A stretch of 64,000 nucleotides of DNA. Source: Paragonimus skrjabini miyazakii. Its lineage: Eukaryota; Platyhelminthes; Trematoda; Plagiorchiida; Troglotrematidae. The position numbers and the translations under genes are program-made. Positions 58,661 through 64,000 of the stretch are shown piece by piece. Below the pieces are notes generated by a model. The model saw only the letters and a program-made list of their open reading frames with translations, ran no database searches and was not told the DNA's origin. The first letter of the stretch is position 1; each line of letters starts with the position of its first letter. Location: the NCBI GenBank assembly GCA_014338405.1, contig JTDE01022146.1, positions 31,921 through 95,920 on the forward strand, written 5' to 3'.

Positions 58661-58924
58661 TTGATTGATGAAACCGGATTTCGACCTGGTTTTGCTCGGT
58701 TTTCATTTCTAAGTCCCCTACTCCAACGACTGTTGATGAGTTGCGTTGATCCTCTCCAATACTACTCCCGTTTTATTTTAAACTTTGCTCAAAAAACACA
58801 ACCCCTTTTTCTAATTATGTCTTCAAACAAACTCGTGTGAACTGATGCTCATGAGACAATATTGCGTTGTTTACCTAGCTGTTTGCCACAAGTGCTATTT
58901 CATGACCATTTTTTCTAAGCTTCC

Positions 58925-59215
58925 TTCTTTTGTGATTGTGGATCAGTCTCCTACGGGCATTGGTGTAGTACTGGAGCAAGATGGACATCCAGTTTTGCGC
59001 ATTCCGCGACTTCTTGGTCTAGCAGAGCGTGGCTATGCCCAACTTCATAGAGAAGCGCTCGCTTTTTAGTGGGCTGTTATTCGTCTTCGTTGATTCGCAT
59101 TTTACAGTTATAACTGACCTTGAGACGCCAAACTTTAGTTACCCCCAACAAATCGCTTACCAGATCCACAGTAGCCATGTTTTTCGATGGAGCATTACTG
59201 TTTCAGCATGATCTT
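58925..59215 (+). pseudogene. gypsy RNase H relic
   Basis: VDQSPTGIGVVLEQDGHPVL, then SRLL-like RIPRLLGLAERGYAQLHREA and LAF-stop-WAV: the RNase H start of Ty3/gypsy pol. The first catalytic Asp is present (VDQS) and the Glu of HREAL is present; an in-frame TAG and frame changes follow. Confidence 0.82.
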
Positions 59216-59459
59216 ATGGCATCCAACATCGATTGTCCCAATACACTTGCTGTGCAGATACTGGAAATTCCGACTAGGTCAGGCCATCACCAGTAATTCC
59301 AGCTAATCTAATTTCCGATGCGAAAAAATATTTTAGCCATTCGTAAAGAATGAAATAAAACCACGAAAAGCAGTTTTCTTTAACTTTATGCTCATCGCGA
59401 AGTGCTCTCACTCACTGCCGACAGTGTTCTACGCAATAGAGGTAGAATTATCGTGTTTA

Positions 59460-60280
59460 CTACACTAGATTGATTAATTTTGGATGACTTGCATTCTGAT
59501 CACCTTAGTATAGAGAAAGTGAAGTTATTGACACGTGTAACTTGTTGGTGACCAGAGATTGATTCAAACATTGCTCGAACGACACGTGGTTGCGTCAGTT
59601 GTATACACAAAAGTCATTCCAGACTATCCAACTGGGTTCCATGGCCGATGTCATGCTATACATGGCGGCGTTTGCACGCGGATTATTGTTTATTTTATGG
59701 GCAGATATTGTTAGCGGTCATTTTTGATTCCTACTCGCACTGGCCAAATATGTATTTCACAAATCCACCACGCGATAACGTCATGTTTACGGCATTTCGG
59801 GAGACATAAACGAGAAGTTCTCTATGCATTATTTACCAATAGCGGCAGTCATTTTACCACACAAAAGGTAGAAGGTAGATTGAGTGGTTTGGGGTTGCCG
59901 GCATCGGTTGAGTGCAAGCAGACATCCCCAATCAAATGGAGCAGCTGAAAATTTCGTGCGTACTTTGAAGAATCCAATAACATCCGTAAATACATTTATT
60001 TTTGTTGAGATCGACAAAAGTGTTAACAATTTTTCTGATGCAATACAGGAATGCAACTCATACGACGACGGGACGTAGTTCAGCAAAGCCATTCAAACAA
60101 TGTGTTTTAAAACTAACATGCTTGGTCTGGAATCAGCTGAGGTTGTTTTTTCATCATGGCAACGAACTTCCACCAGAATAGGACTGAGTAATCGTGGCGC
60201 ACGTATGTGCGGAATATTCGATTTAACCGGTCGTTCTGTTCATTACAGACATGTTGATCAACTCGTATAATTCACTGAAC
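59460..60280 (+). pseudogene. gypsy integrase relic
   Basis: Zinc-finger remnant with HSDHLSIEKVKLLTRVTCW and CVSCIHKSHS (59480-59620); core around FDSYSHWPNMYFTNPPRDNV (59725-59785) and NSGSHFTTQKVE (about 59835-59875); then ASRHPQSNGAAENFVRTLKN (59908-59970), containing the catalytic Glu; and a C-terminal piece RGARMCGIFDLTGRSVHYRH-VDQLV (60195-60268). The domain order is canonical; frames are broken at least three times. Confidence 0.85.
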
Positions 60281-60445
60281 ATTGAGGATATACTATGTGA
60301 TACTAAAATGTCTGTTTCAGATTTGAATTCAGTTACCGAAGGAGTAACTGCAATTGAGCGGATACAGACAACAGCTTCTTAGTGTTCGAAGGAGAAGCAA
60401 CATCATCACCATAACAACACAGAATTTCATTTAAACTGCGGCGGG

Positions 60446-60633
60446 TGTAGTGATTATAACTTGTAAATGCACGTTTTATTACTGTTGTTTAACTGTATAA
60501 ATAATGGTGACATATATAATACGGATTGCATTATGATTTCGTTAGCTCACGTGCCATATTGTTGTTGAGGCTTAGAAACTAACTCTGGGTTTGAGTTAAA
60601 TACAGTTGCGATTACCATTGCATATTTGTAACC
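60446..60633 (+). repeat. Right (3') LTR of gypsy element
   Basis: Starts TGTAGTGATTATAACTTG after a GCGGCGGG purine-rich tract that may be the polypurine primer. Colinear with the left LTR. Confidence 0.8.
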
Positions 60634-61388
60634 ACCCTGATGGTCTGACTGCTATGGTTCAATCTCAGTTCAGAAAAATAGGAAGCCTCAATTTATCAGT
60701 CACGTGGGCTAAAATGGCTACCGACCAGTAAAATCTATTATTTTCTTTCGGCTGTGTCAGTTTGGACCGCCTTTTTTAAGATTTGCTTTCGGTTCAGCGT
60801 CATGAATTTGAGTACATCCACTCAATTAATAGTTCAAGATCTGATAGGACCAAGTACTGGTCTATATCATCTATCCGGCTGCAAGTGTACTATCTACATA
60901 GCAGACGATAAATGATCTTCTTTCTGAAAGGGTCGGTTATGTTGTTTAGTACGTTCTTCGGGAGCTGGTTTTCTAAGCAAGCACTGTTTTGCACTCCTAA
61001 TGTGATGTGACGTAACATTCATATAAGTCTTAACACGGGGTCAGTTCGACTTGTTAAACAATTCAATCCATCACACACCGGATGTTTCAGGTTCCTTCTT
61101 GAGTATCGTTTCATTCAGTGGTCGCACGTCATACCGACTGTTTATCCGTGTCAGCTATATGATACGTTCGTGCAGTTCAGAATTCTGCATGCTCAAATCT
61201 TCAGCAGAAAGCTAGCGTCAAACAATAACATAAATGACTAGAGAATTCATAGCTGATCCAGTGAACGCTTCCAATCATTTTCGTGGTCAAATCGGATATA
61301 TGAAACTTAGGTTGTTGTAGGAGTCATACTTAATGAGAAATGACAGAAGAGGGATGTAAAACAAGTGAGTGCAGACTATTTGTACTAG
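60634..61388. other. Unannotated DNA between LTR elements
   Basis: No gene, repeat or motif recognised. Confidence 0.5.
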
Positions 61389-62189
61389 TGTTGCGATCCG
61401 AGAACGCGGATGGCGCAAGGGTTATTTATTCGACCAAGCAATGAAACAAAACCACTCATTTGCACGAGGTATTCGGCCTCAAACCGTCTCGGTTGCCGCA
61501 GACGTCAATGCTCAGTTCCATTAAGTAGCAGAGACTCCTATGGGTGATACTGCACTCTGATTTTCCTTCCTGGACTTTTCCTGCGGCTTGTACCATGTCA
61601 AAATATATGCTCTGGTCCTACTACTGTATAGCAGTTGTATGAGTAGTATGTTACGGTCGCTTAACTCCACTACACTAGTTGAAATATCCATGCATAATTG
61701 TCAACACTAATTTGAATGCTGTAATTTATTGCGTAGCAGTAGATTCAACAAACTTAATACAGTGTTGAAAATTCTGTAGAAAAGACGATAAAATCATTCG
61801 ACAACCAACCCGAAAAGCTAAAAGGTAAATGGTACTTTTAGTGGAGAGTACACACGCATCGATAACTCGACCCAATGACTGCTGTTGAATGGACTAAGAC
61901 TATAAGTGCCGTAGTTACGATGACAATTTCTCGATATTGGTTATAACGTTAAATGGTATGTTGTATTTTTGGAAGCAATCCATGTGTACTTCACATAAAG
62001 ATTTCTTGATAAGCAAGATGGGAAATCTTCAAAAAGTTACGTTGATTACTTCTCACAAGGGAAAAAGACATAACAACACATTTGGATTAGATATGAAATG
62101 GACTGCAACATTCTGACCAACTTGTAAATTCAAAAAAGCATTCAATTGTGGCAAGCAAAGTGTTGTAATTAGAAGTGAACTATATAGAA

Positions 62190-62695
62190 TAACGATCGAA
62201 CGTATCAGAATCGCAAAACACAATCAGACACAACACAGAACGTATATTGTCGAATCGTACGTATCACCAAATTGTACAGGATATTGGAATAGTAAAACAA
62301 TCGCATAACGGAAGGAAACTCAGCATGTCAGCCATGTTCACCACACCGCTGTACGACGTGCAAAACCCTTCCCAAAATCTTAGCTTACATTGGGGCTCAC
62401 ATTCGGGCCTCGCCAACCCACATGGTTGATATGGCAGCTATCGGACGTGGGTTTGACCAGACTGCCAGGATAAGTGCTGGGCCCAGAGGAGGCCTTACGT
62501 TGACAGGCCGCACCCACCAAACGAGTTTACCCGTTTATCGATCGAACGTATGAGAATCGAAAAACACAATTAGACACAGTAACACAGAACGTAGGTCATC
62601 GAATCGTACGTATTACCAAATTGTACAGGATATTGGAATAGTAAAACAATTGCATAACAGAAGGAGACAAAGCATGTCAGTCGTGTTCATCACAT
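62190..62695. repeat. Direct duplication of about 155 bp
   Basis: 62195-62345 and 62540-62698 match at high identity, including CAAATTGTACAGGATATTGG and the following AATAGTAAAACAAT. The second copy overlaps the 3' end of the minus-strand ORF 62677-63111; the first shows a degenerate version of the same end. Confidence 0.75.
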
Positions 62696-63111
62696 CCGCC
62701 ACACCTTGAATGGGCGTGCGGATATTTGTAATTTCGTGGTGGTCCAGATTTCAAACGTTCAGATCTTCTGACTATCGGTTCTTCAAGTGTTTCGTCTACT
62801 TCATGAATAGCCTCTACTTCAGTAACATCATTTGCTTCTAATGCAACAGGATTATCTAGAAAGGACTCGTTAGAATTCGAAGCAACAGGATTTCTGTTAA
62901 CAGACTGACCTCTAGAATTGAACTCAACCTGATCAACTTGTCTTCCATGACAGGAATGGTCTTCCAAGTCATTAATATTAACCATGCGATTTCCATGAGA
63001 TGAAGGAACTATTCCATTAGCAGGACGTAAATCGTCGCTTTTGAAAAATGCAACATCAGCTGTTAGAAAACTGATTAGAATGTTTGCTATCAACCAGTAG
63101 ATCACTTTCAA
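62677..63111 (-). CDS. Possible retroelement C-terminal ORF, 144 codons
   Basis: A minus-strand frame from ATG at 63111. It has a hydrophobic start (MKVIYWLIANILISFLTADV), an acidic Asn/Glu-rich middle with VTEVEAIHEVDETLEEP, and a basic end RRSERLKSGPPRNYKYPHAH, then CGGCDEH. RRSxRxRxxPxRY-type endings are common at the C-terminus of LTR-retrotransposon polyproteins, which would fit the flanking repeats. The hydrophobic start might instead be translated non-coding sequence. Family uncertain. Confidence 0.4.
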   Translation of the reverse strand: MKVIYWLIANILISFLTADVAFFKSDDLRPANGIVPSSHGNRMVNINDLEDHSCHGRQVDQVEFNSRGQSVNRNPVASNSNESFLDNPVALEANDVTEVEAIHEVDETLEEPIVRRSERLKSGPPRNYKYPHAHSRCGGCDEHD

Positions 63112-64000
63112 ACCTACTTACAAACTTGTGATCACTAATTAATAGAGGTGACAACAGGAACGAGGAGAGGATAGTACCCTCGAAACGTCGGATCAATAGG
63201 CAGTGTTGACTAACTTGAGCAAACTGATTGCGATCAGTTGTTAATTGCCTTAAAGATCGACGGCCCAGGATTGCATGTCAAACTGATAATTTGAGACAAC
63301 GTCACCCTACTAATGTTATCAAATGCCGTAGTCAAAGAAACACACGCGAACAGATTTGTTGTTGTTGATGATAGAATGGAGTGAACCAAACAAACAAACA
63401 GTCACGAATACCAAGGGTGGGGCGTGAGCAACGCTAGTCTGTGGTGTTCATTCTAGCTTCCATTCGAGCAGTTTTCTATTTTTTAGCAACGTTCAACGCT
63501 ACGTGTTTGTAAGAAATCAAGTGCAACCCAAAAGGTTTCATTTTTGGAGATTCATGTGATCTGTACCATCTTTTGATGTTTAATGATGATTAATTCAACT
63601 AACATTGATTAAAAAAAGAGTGGGTATTTTCTTACGAACGCTTAGATATAGACCGTCATATCTGTCTACACTCGTGGACTTCGGCTAGATAGATTCGTAA
63701 TGCACATATGAGCTTTCATTAGTCAACTGAAGTGATATGTTATTTGTCGGGCCACTAACTGGGAGGCATAATGGGCGGTTGTGTAGCGGTTTGGCAACGA
63801 ATATTACAGTTTCTTGATACTGTGGATGGTGGGCTTAAAAGAGGCGGCAAACGAATTAGAGTTACTAGTTAAAGCGTTGGTCGGTATGCGGAGATCGTTT
63901 CAAAGCATGGGTCGGATGACACGTCAATGAGTGGATGTCAAGCTAAATTCATTTACAGCTAGTGTTGTGATCCAAGAACGCGGATGGCACAAGGGTTATT

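Larger units (their letters stand above)
54400..60633 (+). mobile_element. Ty3/gypsy LTR retrotransposon, decayed, with nested Penelope
   Basis: Two about 187-bp LTRs in direct orientation (54400-54586, 60446-60633) enclose, in plus-strand order, gag, protease, RT, RNase H and integrase relics, the Ty3/gypsy order. A rearranged Penelope insertion (about 55505-57830) splits the protease. Removing it leaves roughly 3.9 kb, short for a gypsy element, so deletions are also likely. Stops and frameshifts occur in each domain and the LTRs have diverged visibly, so this is an old, inactive copy. No target duplication is visible. Confidence 0.88.
61389..64000. mobile_element. Probable LTR element running off the window
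   Basis: The first bases TGTTGCGATCCGAGAACGCG (61389) recur at 63959 as TGTTGTGATCCAAGAACGCG and match to the window end (about 42 bp visible, roughly four differences). Direct repeats 2.57 kb apart beginning TGTTG suggest LTRs. The only candidate internal ORF is 62677-63111 on the minus strand. The right repeat is cut by the window edge, so length and type are unknown. Confidence 0.5.

Noticed and set aside
1..64000. Search for CRISPR arrays, operons, rRNA or spliced-leader RNA genes
   Set aside because: No regularly spaced repeats or conserved RNA motifs were seen; the content is eukaryotic.

Overview
The window looks like nuclear DNA of a parasitic flatworm, most likely a digenean trematode. 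Evidence: one recognisable host gene with metazoan exon structure and GT-AG introns from about 1.4 to 22 kb, in a background of decayed RTE-type LINEs, Penelope-like elements with GIY-YIG endonuclease, a Ty3/gypsy element and tRNA-derived SINEs of the kinds common in fluke genomes. There are no operons, ribosome-binding sites or CRISPR arrays. The genus cannot be settled from sequence alone.

Host gene (4322-41330, + strand): six coding exons of glycogen synthase kinase 3 (GSK3/shaggy) read in frame from just after the N-lobe to the stop codon. They encode 372 residues: the hinge region, the catalytic loop, DFG, the activation-loop tyrosine, the Axin/FRAT-binding helix-loop region and a long Asn/Ser-rich C-terminal tail. 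The N-terminal exons (glycine loop, ATP lysine, C-helix) were not found in 1-4321 and are presumably upstream of the window. Exon lengths are 111, 131, 107, 194, 187 and 389 nt.

Layout: 1-4321 holds a head-to-head SINE pair, a 100-N gap and a minus-strand RTE fragment. The first visible intron (4433-26636) carries RTE tails, a second LINE type, a Penelope GIY-YIG relic and an unrecognised acidic ORF at 16676-16999. The second intron (26768-34543) has a SINE, a minus-strand RTE copy and a plus-strand RTE copy broken by the second N gap. A Penelope tail begins about 10 nt after the 5' splice site at 36230. Downstream of the gene: a probable 3' UTR, a long decayed RTE (43110-47225) with a clean solo LTR inside it, AT-rich intergenic DNA with SINE/tRNA-like pieces, then a Ty3/gypsy element (54400-60633) whose protease gene is split by a rearranged Penelope insertion. 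The right edge (61389-64000) looks like part of another LTR element running off the window.

How it fits together: the only gene that looks functional is GSK3, a cytoplasmic/nuclear Ser/Thr kinase of Wnt and insulin signalling. Nearly everything else is mobile-element debris with frameshifts, stops and lost catalytic residues. The nesting gives a relative order: RTE before solo LTR, and gypsy before Penelope. All calls are by eye from translated motifs; no alignments or searches were run.
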